Origin: Clostridia bacterium | GTDB taxonomy: Bacteria > Bacillota > Clostridia > CAKSNL01 > HGM11501 | Reading direction: 5' to 3' | Assembly (NCBI GenBank): GCA_900766735.1 | Contig: CAAFWO010000029.1 | Location: 1 to 57,345 of the forward strand | DNA: 57,345 nucleotides | Shown: in pieces, positions 24,815-32,985 of the stretch | Position numbering within the stretch: the first letter of the stretch is position 1 | Layout: the number at the start of each line of letters is the position of its first letter | Notes under the pieces: model-generated | Told to the model about the DNA's origin: nothing | The model's database searches: none | The model's input: only the letters and a program-made list of their open reading frames with translations | Program-made: the position numbers and the translations under genes

Positions 24815-25590
24815 GCGTTGTGACAGACATTGAGCGCGCATCCGTTCACGACGGGCCGGGCATCCGCACGGTCGTGTTTTTCAAGGGCTGTCCGCTTAAA
24901 TGCGCGTGGTGCCACAACCCGGAATGCATTTCCCCGGAGCCTGAGATGATGTTATATCCCGAAAAATGCATCGGGTGCGGACAGTGCGAAAAAGGGTGCT
25001 ATTCGGGCGCTAAGGTGATGTGCGGACGGGAGATGACGGACGAAGAGATTATGAAAGAGATACTCTCTGACCGCGACTATTACGGCACTGACGGCGGCGT
25101 TACCTTCTCGGGCGGCGAGCCGATGATGCAAAAAGAGGCCGTCGGCCGACTTGCCGATATGTGCAAAAAAGAGGGCGTCGGTACGGGAATCGAAACATCG
25201 CTGATAATTTTTGACGAGCAGATACTTAAAAAAATGGACATCGTGATGTGCGACTTTAAGATATGGGATTCGGATAAGCACAAAAAATACACCGGTGTCG
25301 GCAACGAAATTATTAAAGAAAATTTTAAGAAGCTGGACGCGCTGGGCGTTCCCTTTATCGCAAGAACGCCGGTGATTCCCGGAATTAACGACAGCAAAGA
25401 GGAAATCGGCGCTATAAGAGACTTTTTGGCCGAATCAAAAAACATCGTGCACTATGAGCTTTTGCCCTATCATCCGCTCGGCATCTCAAAGGCGAAGGCG
25501 CTCGGGCGCGAGCAGGAAAGATTCACGACGCCCGGTAAAGAAAAAATGGAGGAATTGAAGGCTTATGCTGACTTACAAAGACAGAATTAA
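24811..25590 (+). CDS. Glycyl-radical enzyme activating protein (radical SAM)
   Basis: Uses a [4Fe-4S] cluster and S-adenosylmethionine to abstract hydrogen from the active glycine of its partner. The 259-residue protein has the radical SAM cysteines Cys27, Cys31 and Cys34 in GCPLKCAWCHNPEC. A ferredoxin-like insert of CxxCxxCxxxC (Cys53, 56, 59, 63) follows, and then GGVTFSGGEP with GGEP at 101-104. Many activases carry two such inserted clusters; here only one is evident, plus Cys71. The gene precedes and overlaps its partner by 26 bases, so the two are surely cognate. Confidence 0.95.
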   Translation: MSVVTDIERASVHDGPGIRTVVFFKGCPLKCAWCHNPECISPEPEMMLYPEKCIGCGQCEKGCYSGAKVMCGREMTDEEIMKEILSDRDYYGTDGGVTFSGGEPMMQKEAVGRLADMCKKEGVGTGIETSLIIFDEQILKKMDIVMCDFKIWDSDKHKKYTGVGNEIIKENFKKLDALGVPFIARTPVIPGINDSKEEIGAIRDFLAESKNIVHYELLPYHPLGISKAKALGREQERFTTPGKEKMEELKAYADLQRQN

Positions 25591-27790
25591 AAGTATGCGC
25601 GACACGAAAATCCGCCACACGCTCGAAAAAAAGGAGCAGGACGGGTTTATGGATATTGACGATTTCGGAACTGTTCCGCTCCCGGAGGACTACAGCGTCG
25701 ACCCGTGGTATAACAGCCCGAATTACAGCTTTTATGATTTAGACGGAATGAGCGAGAACTTTTGCCGCGTTATCGATGCGCACCCGGCCTATGTCGACCC
25801 GATGGAGATGCTTGCCGGCAGATGGCGCGATATGTTAGTGCACTACCGCGGCGACAAGCACTATTCGCCCAAGTGGCAGACGAAAAATTCGCACATACAT
25901 ATCCTCACCGAGGATGAGAAAAACGACGTCGGGAGCAAGCGGTGGGACGAAATCCGTTTTCCGTATGACGACTTAAAGCCCTGGCAGGAAAAATACAACA
26001 TCACCTCCGGCATCGACGGGGACGCGCACTTGGCGTGTGACTATAAGATGGGCTTTAATATGGGATTCGGCGGATTTCTGGAGAAAATAGAAAAATACAG
26101 AAAAGTAAATCCCGATAAAAAGGCTTTTTACGACGCGGAGGAAAAATGCGTCCGCGCGATAATCCGCTTTATCGACAGGCATATTGAAAAAATCGGAGAG
26201 CTCATCGAGTCGGAGGAGCGCCCCGAGATCAAAGAGAGCTTGAAAGAGATGCTCGCCGTCAATAAAAATGTGAGAACCGGCGCGCCGAAAACGTTTTACG
26301 AGGTCTGCCAGTGGACAGCGTATTTTAACTGCGCGTCAAGAATCTACACGCGCGACGGGGCAGGCTTTCAGTTAGACACGCTCTTATATCCTTACTATGA
26401 GCGCGATGTTAAGGCCGGGATTTTAGACGACGAGAAGGCAAAGTTTCTGATCGCGAACCTTCTTTTGATAGATCCGCATTACTACCAGCTCTCCGGCGTG
26501 GACGAGAACGACCGCGATCTCACAAACCACCTTTCATACCTCATTTTGGACGCGGCGGACGAGATCAACATCGCGGCAAACCTCTCGGTTCGCGTTCACG
26601 AAAACTGCGACAGGGAGTTTTTGAAAAAAGCGGTCTACTACCTTTTCAAGAACAAAAACGGCTGGCCGCGCTTCTGCGGCGATAAGCCGCTGGCAGAGGG
26701 CTATATGCGAAACGGGTTTGACAAAAAGACCGCGCGCGAGCGCATCGCCGTCGGCTGTAACTGGATGTGCATTCCCGGCAAGGAGTTTCCGATGAACGAC
26801 ACGGTCAAGATCAACATCGCGAAGGTAATGGAGGAAGCCTTAAAGGACATGAAAAAAGAGAGCGACCGCTCAACCGAAAGGCTTTTCGAAATTTATAATG
26901 CGCATCTTAAAAAAGCGGTTGAGGTCGTTGCCGCAGGCGTCAACCTTCATATCGAGCATCAGGCCGAGGTCACGCCCGAGCTCATCATGAATCTGATGAT
27001 GCATCACACGATCGAGGAGGGAAAGGACATTTCCCGGTGCGCAGAGATGTACACCGTCGGGGTGGACGGGGCAGGCCTCGCTGTCGTCGCAGATTCGTTC
27101 GGCGCGATGGAAACGCGCATTGAAAAGGAAAAGGTGCTCACCTGGGACGAGCTTTACGGGAACCTTGAAAACAATTTTTCGGGCGAAAACGGAAAAAGAG
27201 TCCGCGCAATGTTAAAGTCCGCGCCGAGATACTGCCACGGCGGCACGGTCTCGGACGATTGGGCGAAAAGACTCACCGACAGCTTTGTCGACAAGGTGCA
27301 CAACCAGGATATGCCCGATGGCAGAAGGCTCATTCCGGGCTGGTTCTCATGGGCAAGGTCAATCGAATACGGCTCAACTGTCGGCGCGACGCCGAACGGC
27401 AGACTGTCCGGCGAGCCGATCTCGCACGGCGCGAATCCCAATCCCGGCTTCCGTGCGGACGGCGCTGTCACCGCACAGGCAAACGGAATCGCCTCTGTTC
27501 AGTGCGGCTACGGCAACACCGCTCCGCTTCAGCTCGAGTTTGATCCCGGCATAACCGCGGACGAGGGCGGCGGCGAGAAGGTCTTAAACCTCATCGAAAC
27601 GCACTTTAGACAGGGCGGAACGCTTATAAATATCAATATCTTGGATAAGGATAAGCTTTTGGCGGCACATAAAGACCCGAAGCTCTATCCCGATCTGGTT
27701 GTCAGGGTCACGGGCTTCACGGCATATTTTGCGACTCTTTCGAAGGAGTTCCGCCAGCTCGTTGTGGACAGATTTTTGGTGGGAATGTAA
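25565..27790 (+). CDS. Uncharacterised glycyl radical enzyme (pyruvate formate-lyase superfamily)
   Basis: At 741 residues it spans the whole PFL-like fold. The N-terminal half contains the family segment DYKMGFNMGFGGFLEKI (about 159-175). The glycyl radical loop is RVTGFTAYF with Gly717. The active-site loop is AVGCNWMC with Cys398 and Cys402. Characterised dehydratases, decarboxylases and lyases usually read GCVE there, with Glu two residues after Cys; here that position is Trp400. PFL itself has a Cys-Cys pair, also absent. The chemistry is therefore not assigned. With the Gfo/Idh enzyme and AraC regulator, a polyol- or sugar-like substrate is a guess. Confidence 0.9.
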   Translation: MLTYKDRIKSMRDTKIRHTLEKKEQDGFMDIDDFGTVPLPEDYSVDPWYNSPNYSFYDLDGMSENFCRVIDAHPAYVDPMEMLAGRWRDMLVHYRGDKHYSPKWQTKNSHIHILTEDEKNDVGSKRWDEIRFPYDDLKPWQEKYNITSGIDGDAHLACDYKMGFNMGFGGFLEKIEKYRKVNPDKKAFYDAEEKCVRAIIRFIDRHIEKIGELIESEERPEIKESLKEMLAVNKNVRTGAPKTFYEVCQWTAYFNCASRIYTRDGAGFQLDTLLYPYYERDVKAGILDDEKAKFLIANLLLIDPHYYQLSGVDENDRDLTNHLSYLILDAADEINIAANLSVRVHENCDREFLKKAVYYLFKNKNGWPRFCGDKPLAEGYMRNGFDKKTARERIAVGCNWMCIPGKEFPMNDTVKINIAKVMEEALKDMKKESDRSTERLFEIYNAHLKKAVEVVAAGVNLHIEHQAEVTPELIMNLMMHHTIEEGKDISRCAEMYTVGVDGAGLAVVADSFGAMETRIEKEKVLTWDELYGNLENNFSGENGKRVRAMLKSAPRYCHGGTVSDDWAKRLTDSFVDKVHNQDMPDGRRLIPGWFSWARSIEYGSTVGATPNGRLSGEPISHGANPNPGFRADGAVTAQANGIASVQCGYGNTAPLQLEFDPGITADEGGGEKVLNLIETHFRQGGTLININILDKDKLLAAHKDPKLYPDLVVRVTGFTAYFATLSKEFRQLVVDRFLVGM

Positions 27791-27800
27791 TCAGGCTTAA

Positions 27801-27835
27801 AACGGGTATCGCGCAATTTTTGCGCGATACCCGTT
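27801..27835. terminator. Strong hairpin after the glycyl radical enzyme gene
   Basis: AACGGGTATCGCGCA (27801-27815) pairs perfectly with TGCGCGATACCCGTT (27821-27835). On the plus strand it is followed by A, not T, so it is an atypical terminator or an mRNA-stabilising 3' end. Confidence 0.55.
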
Positions 27836-27844
27836 AAAAAATGC

Positions 27845-27874
27845 TTGACAGAATGCATATAAGTATGATATAAT
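27845..27874 (+). promoter_or_regulatory. Sigma-A promoter of tRNA-Trp
   Basis: TTGACA (27845-27850), an 18-bp spacer and TATAAT (27869-27874); predicted start near 27881, seven bases before the mature tRNA. Confidence 0.85.
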
Positions 27875-27887
27875 CAATTTGTTGCAT

Positions 27888-27963
27888 AGGGGTATAGCTC
27901 AGTTGGTAGAGCAGCGGTCTCCAAAACCGCGTGCCGTGAGTTCAAGTCTTACTGCCCCTGCCA
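27888..27963 (+). tRNA. trnW: tRNA-Trp (anticodon CCA)
   Basis: A 76-base cloverleaf with encoded CCA. The acceptor stem AGGGGTA pairs with TGCCCCT (one G-T). The D arm is AGCTCAGTTGGTAGAGC. The anticodon stem GCGGT/ACCGC closes the loop CTCCAAA with anticodon CCA. The T arm is GTGAG-TTCAAGT-CTTAC. The discriminator base is G, as expected for bacterial tRNA-Trp. Confidence 0.97.
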
Positions 27964-27994
27964 TCAAGAGGCTATAAAAAAGATATAGCCCGTG

Positions 27995-28019
27995 AAAACC
28001 CCGATTTTATCGGGGTTTT
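27995..28019 (+). terminator. Intrinsic terminator of tRNA-Trp
   Basis: AAAACCCCGAT and ATCGGGGTTTT form a perfect eleven-base stem with a TTT loop, ending in T. Confidence 0.88.
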
Positions 28020-28046
28020 CACCGTTTTATACGGCAAAATTTCAGC

Positions 28047-28077
28047 GACCGATTTTGTAGATGTAAATCGGTCTTTT
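28047..28077 (+). terminator. Second hairpin terminator downstream of tRNA-Trp
   Basis: GACCGATTT and AAATCGGTC form a nine-base stem followed by TTTT. From here to 28195 no gene or other structure is recognised. Confidence 0.65.
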
Positions 28078-28205
28078 CCCTTTATGTAAGGTTTTGAACT
28101 CTCACACAACCGAACACCCGATACGCAGGCAGATAGAAATCAAAAATCTATAAGTAAAACAACCTTTTTGCAGCTAAAGCACACAATGAACGGAGGTGAA
28201 ATACT

Positions 28206-29438
28206 GTGCAGCTTCTTTATGGCGTACCTGAAGATATTGAAAAATGGATGGACTTAATAACAGAGGTTCGATGGAATTTTCCGGGGCTTGAAACACAGGA
28301 AAAGCTAAATGAGCATAAAACCACCGTCCTGAAATTTATGGATAAACGACAGGCTGTTTGTGTAAAAGAAGAAGCCGAAATTGCAGGAGTTATATTGTTT
28401 TCGAGGGAACACAACATGATCTGTTGTCTCGCAGTTGCACCCCGATACCGTCGCCGCGGTGTGGCTACAAAGCTTATGGATGAGGCGCTTGCCAATTTAG
28501 ACAGGGCAAAAGAAATATCGGTTTCTACATTTCGGGCTGATGATGAAAAAGGAATTGCACCAAGAACATTGTATGAGAAATTCGGTTTTGTTGCAGATGA
28601 GCTTATAGAGGAATTCGATTACCCAAATCAAAAATTTGTCCTTTTCCCCGTCGGCGCAGAACGAAAAGCCCGACAAATCTCTATTAACAGTATGGTTTGG
28701 GAAATCAGCCATATTCTTGCGGACTGTGACCCGACAATATATTTGTACGGTTCGTCTGCTTTGAATGATTTCAGATTGGGCTGGAGCGATATTGATATTT
28801 TGGTTCTTACGGATAAGCAAATATCTGAGTCACAGGCAAATTTGCTTGTAAATCTCCGCCAGACTATGCTCGCAAAACAGCCTCATAATCTTTATTACCG
28901 TTCTTTTGAGGGCGCTATGCTCACCAAGATTGCCTTTCTTGTAAACGCTGATGACCGAGTGATTTATTGGGGTACAAGCGGAGAGCAAATTACCGACAGG
29001 TATTTGCTTGATAGCTTTTGCAAGGCAGAACTGATTGAAAACAGTATTCTTTTGTATGGAAAAGATATACGAAAAGAACTGAAATATCCCGATTTTCACG
29101 AGCTGTATTCCGATGTGAATCGGCAATATAAGACTATAAGAAAGTATGCACAAAGTACCGGAAGAAATTTTTATTCTTTCGGTTGGCTGTTGGATATATC
29201 TCGTTGCATATACATACTTCGCACAGGCAAGATTATTTCTAAAACAAAAGCGGCAGAATGGGCGCTTCAAAACAATCTCTGCCCGGATGTGCACGCTCTA
29301 ACAACCGCATTGAATGTCCGCAAATGCCCGTTAAAGTACCGATATGATAAAGATACATTCGACTATGCTGAAACACTTGGCGAGGTTGTTCAGCGTTTTG
29401 CAGATGTGTTAGAAAAAGAATTGAAAGCAATTGAATAA
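28206..29438 (+). CDS. GNAT acetyltransferase - nucleotidyltransferase fusion protein
   Basis: A two-domain protein of 410 residues. Residues 1-150 are a GNAT N-acetyltransferase with the acetyl-CoA loop LAVAPRYRRRGVATKLMDEA (about 79-98) and YEKFGFV. Residues about 165-405 resemble an antibiotic-type nucleotidyltransferase: YLYGSSALNDFRLGWSDIDI carries the GS-x(n)-DxD motif (Asp residues about 195 and 197), and a helical tail contains LLDISRCIYILRTGKI. Both folds occur in aminoglycoside-modifying enzymes. The GTG start has GGAGGTGA. Base composition is AT-richer than neighbours and it sits after a tRNA, suggesting acquisition. Resistance activity is inference. Confidence 0.82.
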   Translation: MQLLYGVPEDIEKWMDLITEVRWNFPGLETQEKLNEHKTTVLKFMDKRQAVCVKEEAEIAGVILFSREHNMICCLAVAPRYRRRGVATKLMDEALANLDRAKEISVSTFRADDEKGIAPRTLYEKFGFVADELIEEFDYPNQKFVLFPVGAERKARQISINSMVWEISHILADCDPTIYLYGSSALNDFRLGWSDIDILVLTDKQISESQANLLVNLRQTMLAKQPHNLYYRSFEGAMLTKIAFLVNADDRVIYWGTSGEQITDRYLLDSFCKAELIENSILLYGKDIRKELKYPDFHELYSDVNRQYKTIRKYAQSTGRNFYSFGWLLDISRCIYILRTGKIISKTKAAEWALQNNLCPDVHALTTALNVRKCPLKYRYDKDTFDYAETLGEVVQRFADVLEKELKAIE

Positions 29439-29475
29439 GAAAAGGCGAAAAAATCTATTTTATAGTCCATTCACA

Positions 29476-29510
29476 AAGAAAAAGACGTCCGACAGGGCGT
29501 CTTTTTCTTT
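29476..29510. terminator. Bidirectional terminator after the fusion gene
   Basis: AAAGAAAAAGACG and CGTCTTTTTCTTT form a stem with loop TCCGACAGGG and T-runs on both strands. Confidence 0.85.
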
Positions 29511-29531
29511 GGCGGGAATAATAGGGAGAAC

Positions 29532-29714
29532 TCACGGCACGACGATATCCGTGTTTATTCCCGCGGTGCCCGGAGCGCTCTTATCCCCCAAATATCCGAT
29601 GACGGACACGGGGAAGCTTTTAAATATCTGCCGTTTTGTAAAACGGGAAAGTGACCCCGGGTGATGAAAAATAGACAAACGGGCGGTCAAACGCCTATTG
29701 AAAATACCGGGCGG
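29532..29714 (-). pseudogene. Possible 3' remnant of a minus-strand gene
   Basis: A 60-codon open frame on the minus strand has no plausible start and ends in protein-like text (VIGYLGDKSAPGTAGINTDI, then VVP and stop). The stop lies just before the bidirectional terminator, as if a minus-strand gene had once converged with the fusion gene. The upstream part would have been replaced by the ftsH promoter region. Family not recognised; it may be chance. Confidence 0.3.
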
Positions 29715-29726
29715 TTAGGATATAAT
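29698..29726 (+). promoter_or_regulatory. Sigma-A promoter of ftsH
   Basis: TTGAAA (29698-29703), 17 bp and TATAAT (29721-29726), 34 bases before the ftsH start. Confidence 0.8.
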
Positions 29727-29760
29727 AAATTAAGGAAAAAAGAAAGGAGAGCTTTTACAA

Positions 29761-31590
29761 ATGAAAGAAGTCAAATCGCCGAAAAAACCGCTGATTTACT
29801 ATTATGCGATGGTTTTGCTTGTCATATTGCTTTTCAATATGATCATTTCGCCGATGATAGCCAATGTCAGCGTCAAGGAGGTCGACTACGGCACCTTTAT
29901 GAAGATGACCGAGGCGAAAAACATCGGCAAGGTCGAGATCGATGATTCCGAGATCGTGTTTACCGACAAAAGCAACGAGCAGATATATAAGACCGGCGCG
30001 ATGAATGACCCCGGCCTTACCGAAAGGCTCTATGATTCCGGTGCGGAATTTGCGCACAACATTGAAAAGGAGACTTCGCCTCTTTTAAGCTTTTTCTTAA
30101 GCGTGATACTGCCTATTTTGATATTTGCGGCGCTCGGCCAGTACATGGCGAAAAAAATGATGTCGCAGGCAGGCGGACCGAACGCGATGTCGTTCGGACT
30201 TGGCAAAAGCAACGCGAAAGTCTATGTCCCGTCGACCGACGGTATCCGCTTTTCCGATGTCGCCGGCGAGGACGAGGCGAAGGAAAGCTTAGCCGAGATC
30301 GTGGACTATCTGCACGACCCGAAAAAATATTCCGATATAGGCGCGTCGATGCCCAAGGGAGTTTTGCTCGTCGGCCCTCCCGGAACGGGTAAGACCATGC
30401 TCGCAAAAGCTGTTGCCGGTGAATCGGGAGTGCCCTTTTTCTCCATGTCCGGCTCAGAATTTGTCGAAATGTTCGTGGGAATGGGTGCATCCAAGGTTCG
30501 CGACCTTTTTAAGCAGGCGAAGGAAAAAGCGCCCTGTATCGTTTTCATCGACGAGATAGATGCGATCGGCAAAAAGCGTGACGGCCAGATCGGCGGAAAC
30601 GACGAACGCGAGCAGACGCTAAACCAGCTTCTGACCGAGATGGACGGGTTTGAGGGCAACAACGGCGTTATCATTCTCGCGGCGACCAACCGCCCCGAGT
30701 CGCTCGACCCGGCGCTGACGCGCCCCGGCCGTTTTGACAGAAGAGTTCCCGTCGAGCTTCCGGATCTTGCCGGCCGCGAGGCTATCTTAAAGGTTCACGC
30801 GAAAAAGATCAAGACGGCGGAAAATGTGGATTTCCACACGATCGCGAGAATGGCGTCGGGCACTTCGGGAGCGGAGCTTGCAAACATTATAAACGAGGCG
30901 GCTCTCCGCGCTGTGCGTGACGGGCGGACGAAGGTGGAGCAATCTGACCTTGAGGAAAGCATCGAGGTCGTTATCGCCGGCTACCAGAAGAAAAACGCGA
31001 TTATGAGCGATGAGGAAAAGAAAATCGTCGCATATCACGAGATAGGGCACGCCCTGGTTGCCGCATTGCAGACCGATTCCGCGCCCGTTCAGAAGATCAC
31101 GATCATTCCCAGAACCTCGGGCGCTTTAGGCTATACCATGCAGGTCGAGCAAAATGACAAGATGCTCATGACGAAAGAGGAGATAGAAAACAAGATCGCG
31201 ACGCTGACGGGCGGCCGCGCGGCGGAGGAAACCGTGTTTAACAGCATAACGACCGGTGCGTCCAACGACATCGAGCAGGCGACAAAGCTTGCGCGCGCAA
31301 TGATCACAAGATACGGCATGACGGACGAGTTTGACATGGTTGCCATGGAGACTGTGACAAATCAGTATCTCGGCGGCGACAGCGCGCTTTCATGCTCTGC
31401 CGATATGCAGAAGGAAATTGACAGAAAGGTTATCCAGACCGTTAAGACCCAGCACGAAAAAGCGCGCAAACTGCTTGAAGACAACCGCAAAAAGCTTGAC
31501 GAGCTGGCAGAGTACCTTTATGAGAAGGAAACTATCACCGGAAGCGAGTTTATGGAGATATTAAACGGAAAAGGTGAGGATGCAAAGTGA
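29761..31590 (+). CDS. ftsH: ATP-dependent zinc metalloprotease FtsH
   Basis: Membrane-anchored AAA+ protease that degrades unassembled or damaged membrane proteins and regulators. The 609-residue protein has membrane helices at about 12-32 and 106-126. The Walker A GPPGTGKT is at 205-212, Walker B lies in IVFIDEIDAIG, and the second region of homology in ATNRPESLDPALTRPGRFD. The zinc protease site is HEIGH at 426-430. GAAAGGAG precedes the ATG. The usual tilS-hpt neighbours are absent here. The stop overlaps the next gene's GTG. Confidence 0.97.
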   Translation: MKEVKSPKKPLIYYYAMVLLVILLFNMIISPMIANVSVKEVDYGTFMKMTEAKNIGKVEIDDSEIVFTDKSNEQIYKTGAMNDPGLTERLYDSGAEFAHNIEKETSPLLSFFLSVILPILIFAALGQYMAKKMMSQAGGPNAMSFGLGKSNAKVYVPSTDGIRFSDVAGEDEAKESLAEIVDYLHDPKKYSDIGASMPKGVLLVGPPGTGKTMLAKAVAGESGVPFFSMSGSEFVEMFVGMGASKVRDLFKQAKEKAPCIVFIDEIDAIGKKRDGQIGGNDEREQTLNQLLTEMDGFEGNNGVIILAATNRPESLDPALTRPGRFDRRVPVELPDLAGREAILKVHAKKIKTAENVDFHTIARMASGTSGAELANIINEAALRAVRDGRTKVEQSDLEESIEVVIAGYQKKNAIMSDEEKKIVAYHEIGHALVAALQTDSAPVQKITIIPRTSGALGYTMQVEQNDKMLMTKEEIENKIATLTGGRAAEETVFNSITTGASNDIEQATKLARAMITRYGMTDEFDMVAMETVTNQYLGGDSALSCSADMQKEIDRKVIQTVKTQHEKARKLLEDNRKKLDELAEYLYEKETITGSEFMEILNGKGEDAK

Positions 31591-32126
31591 GGAAAAAATG
31601 CGTTAATTTAAGCGAGCTGATAGTCGGCCTGCTTTTGATCCTGCTCGGCATTTTCACATTCGTTTGCCCGGACAGTATGCTGACGGGTGCGATCGTTATA
31701 TATGGAATTATCATAATCTCCATGGGCGCTTTGGATATAGTGATCTATATAAAGCTGTCGCGCTTTAACGGTTTCGGGCCGATGCTCTCGCTCATCACGG
31801 GAATTTTGAGCGTTATGTGCGGCGTGATGCTCCTTGCGAATCCGAACGCCGGGAAGTGGGCGCTCACCGTCCTTCTTCCGCTGTGGTTTATATCGCACTG
31901 TATTTCGGGGCTATCAAGAATCGGTCTCGTGCGCCTTTTCGGAAGCAGACCGTATTATTTATTTTCGCTGATATTAAATATTTTAGGACTGATGATGGGT
32001 ATTTTTATGATATTCAGCCCCGCTCTTTCGTTCTTGACTGTCAGAATCGTAAGTTATATGGCGGCGTTTTACATGGTCATGTTCGGAGCTGAAAGCGTGC
32101 TCGCGGCGTTTGCGCGAAGAAGATAA
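31587..32126 (+). CDS. DUF308/HdeD-like membrane protein
   Basis: A 179-residue protein with about six membrane helices in three pairs, each with the short repeat pattern LLLILLGIF, ITGILSVMCGVMLL and LGLMMGIFMI. This triplicated layout is typical of DUF308 (HdeD family; acid resistance in Escherichia coli). The GTG start overlaps the ftsH stop, so it is translated with ftsH. Function in this organism unknown. Confidence 0.85.
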   Translation: MRKKCVNLSELIVGLLLILLGIFTFVCPDSMLTGAIVIYGIIIISMGALDIVIYIKLSRFNGFGPMLSLITGILSVMCGVMLLANPNAGKWALTVLLPLWFISHCISGLSRIGLVRLFGSRPYYLFSLILNILGLMMGIFMIFSPALSFLTVRIVSYMAAFYMVMFGAESVLAAFARRR

Positions 32127-32157
32127 AAAGGGTTATTGCAGAGGCAATAACCCTTTT
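32126..32157. terminator. Bidirectional terminator after the ftsH transcript
   Basis: AAAAGGGTTATTG and CAATAACCCTTTT form a thirteen-base perfect stem with loop CAGAGG, between converging genes. Confidence 0.9.
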
Positions 32158-32163
32158 GCTTTT

Positions 32164-32880
32164 TTAAAACTCGGGAACCGGTGCGTCCGATATAATACCC
32201 GAAATGTCTTTATAAGAACACAGGTTGTGAAAATAGGCCTTATTGAATTTCTCGCCGGCGCAAAGAAGATATGCTTTTTGGCTGTGGGCGATCATGCGGC
32301 TGCGGACGAAGTTTTCGCTCTCCGAAAAATCGGTCAGCATTCCCTTTGGAGACAGGCCGCGGCACGAGAAAAACGCAATGTTCGCGTTAAAGTCCGCAAT
32401 CGCTTTATAGGCCTCCTCGCCGACCAAGGCGCTGCACGAGGGTAAAAGCTCGCCGCCTGTTGAGATCGCGCGGATTCCGTATTCACCGAGCTTTGAAAGC
32501 GTTTTAACGCCGTTGGTTATCACCGTTAAATGATTTTTCGACGCAAGATAGGGAATGAGCGTGTAGGCGCTCGACGAGGAGTCCATAAATATCACGTCGT
32601 AATCGGACACGAGGACGATCGCCTTTCTGGCAATCAGTATTTTCGCGTCGGACTGCTCAAGCTCGCGCATGGCGAAAGGAATCTTGAGCGAAGAGAGACT
32701 GTCCTCAAGTATCTCGGCGCCGCCGTGCATTCTTTTTAATAGCCCTTGCTTTTCAAGGCGCGCAAGGTCACGGCGGACGGACGAGGCGCTGGTATAGAGC
32801 TTTTCGGAAAGCTCGCTCACCGTCACTTTTTTGTTCGCAAGCAGTAATTTTAATATCTCTTTTTCACGTTCTTTGCTCAT
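32164..32880 (-). CDS. DeoR/GlpR-family transcriptional regulator
   Basis: Sugar-phosphate-responsive repressor of 238 residues, started at 32880 where GGAGGG precedes the ATG. The N-terminal winged helix-turn-helix (about 4-57) reads KKVTVSELSEKLYTSASSVR and RDLARLEKQGLLKRMHGGA. The C-terminal DeoR sensor domain (about 75-230) is isomerase-like with VIFMDSSSSAYTLIPYL, TNGVKTLSKL and FFSCRGLSPKGMLTD. It is divergent from the GDPD-PHP fusion gene and likely controls it. Confidence 0.92.
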   Translation of the reverse strand: MSKEREKEILKLLLANKKVTVSELSEKLYTSASSVRRDLARLEKQGLLKRMHGGAEILEDSLSSLKIPFAMRELEQSDAKILIARKAIVLVSDYDVIFMDSSSSAYTLIPYLASKNHLTVITNGVKTLSKLGEYGIRAISTGGELLPSCSALVGEEAYKAIADFNANIAFFSCRGLSPKGMLTDFSESENFVRSRMIAHSQKAYLLCAGEKFNKAYFHNLCSYKDISGIISDAPVPEF

Positions 32881-32936
32881 ATGGACCCTCCAAACAGTCA
32901 AAAAAGTGGCTGTTTTTTCATTTTTAGCGGTTTTTG

Positions 32937-32965
32937 TTGACTTAATGCTCAATTTATTATATAAC
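32937..32965 (+). promoter_or_regulatory. Sigma-A promoter of the GDPD-PHP gene with overlapping inverted repeat
   Basis: TTGACT (32937-32942), 17 bp and TATAAC (32960-32965). AGTCAAAAAA (32896-32905) and TTTTTGTTGACT (32931-32942) are near-mirror copies, the second covering the -35 box. They are candidate half-sites for the divergent DeoR-type repressor. Confidence 0.65.
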
Positions 32966-32985
32966 TGAATCAGATCAAAGTCAAT

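Noticed and set aside
25565..27790. Assignment of the glycyl radical enzyme as pyruvate formate-lyase
   Set aside because: The adjacent cysteine pair of PFL is absent and the genomic context is not fermentative; only superfamily membership is supported.
29431..29664. Plus-strand 77-codon open frame after the GNAT fusion gene
   Set aside because: It runs straight through a strong terminator hairpin, has no ribosome-binding site and no protein-like composition.
29761..29945. Frames overlapping the start of ftsH in other registers
   Set aside because: FtsH is unmistakable here; the others are shadows.
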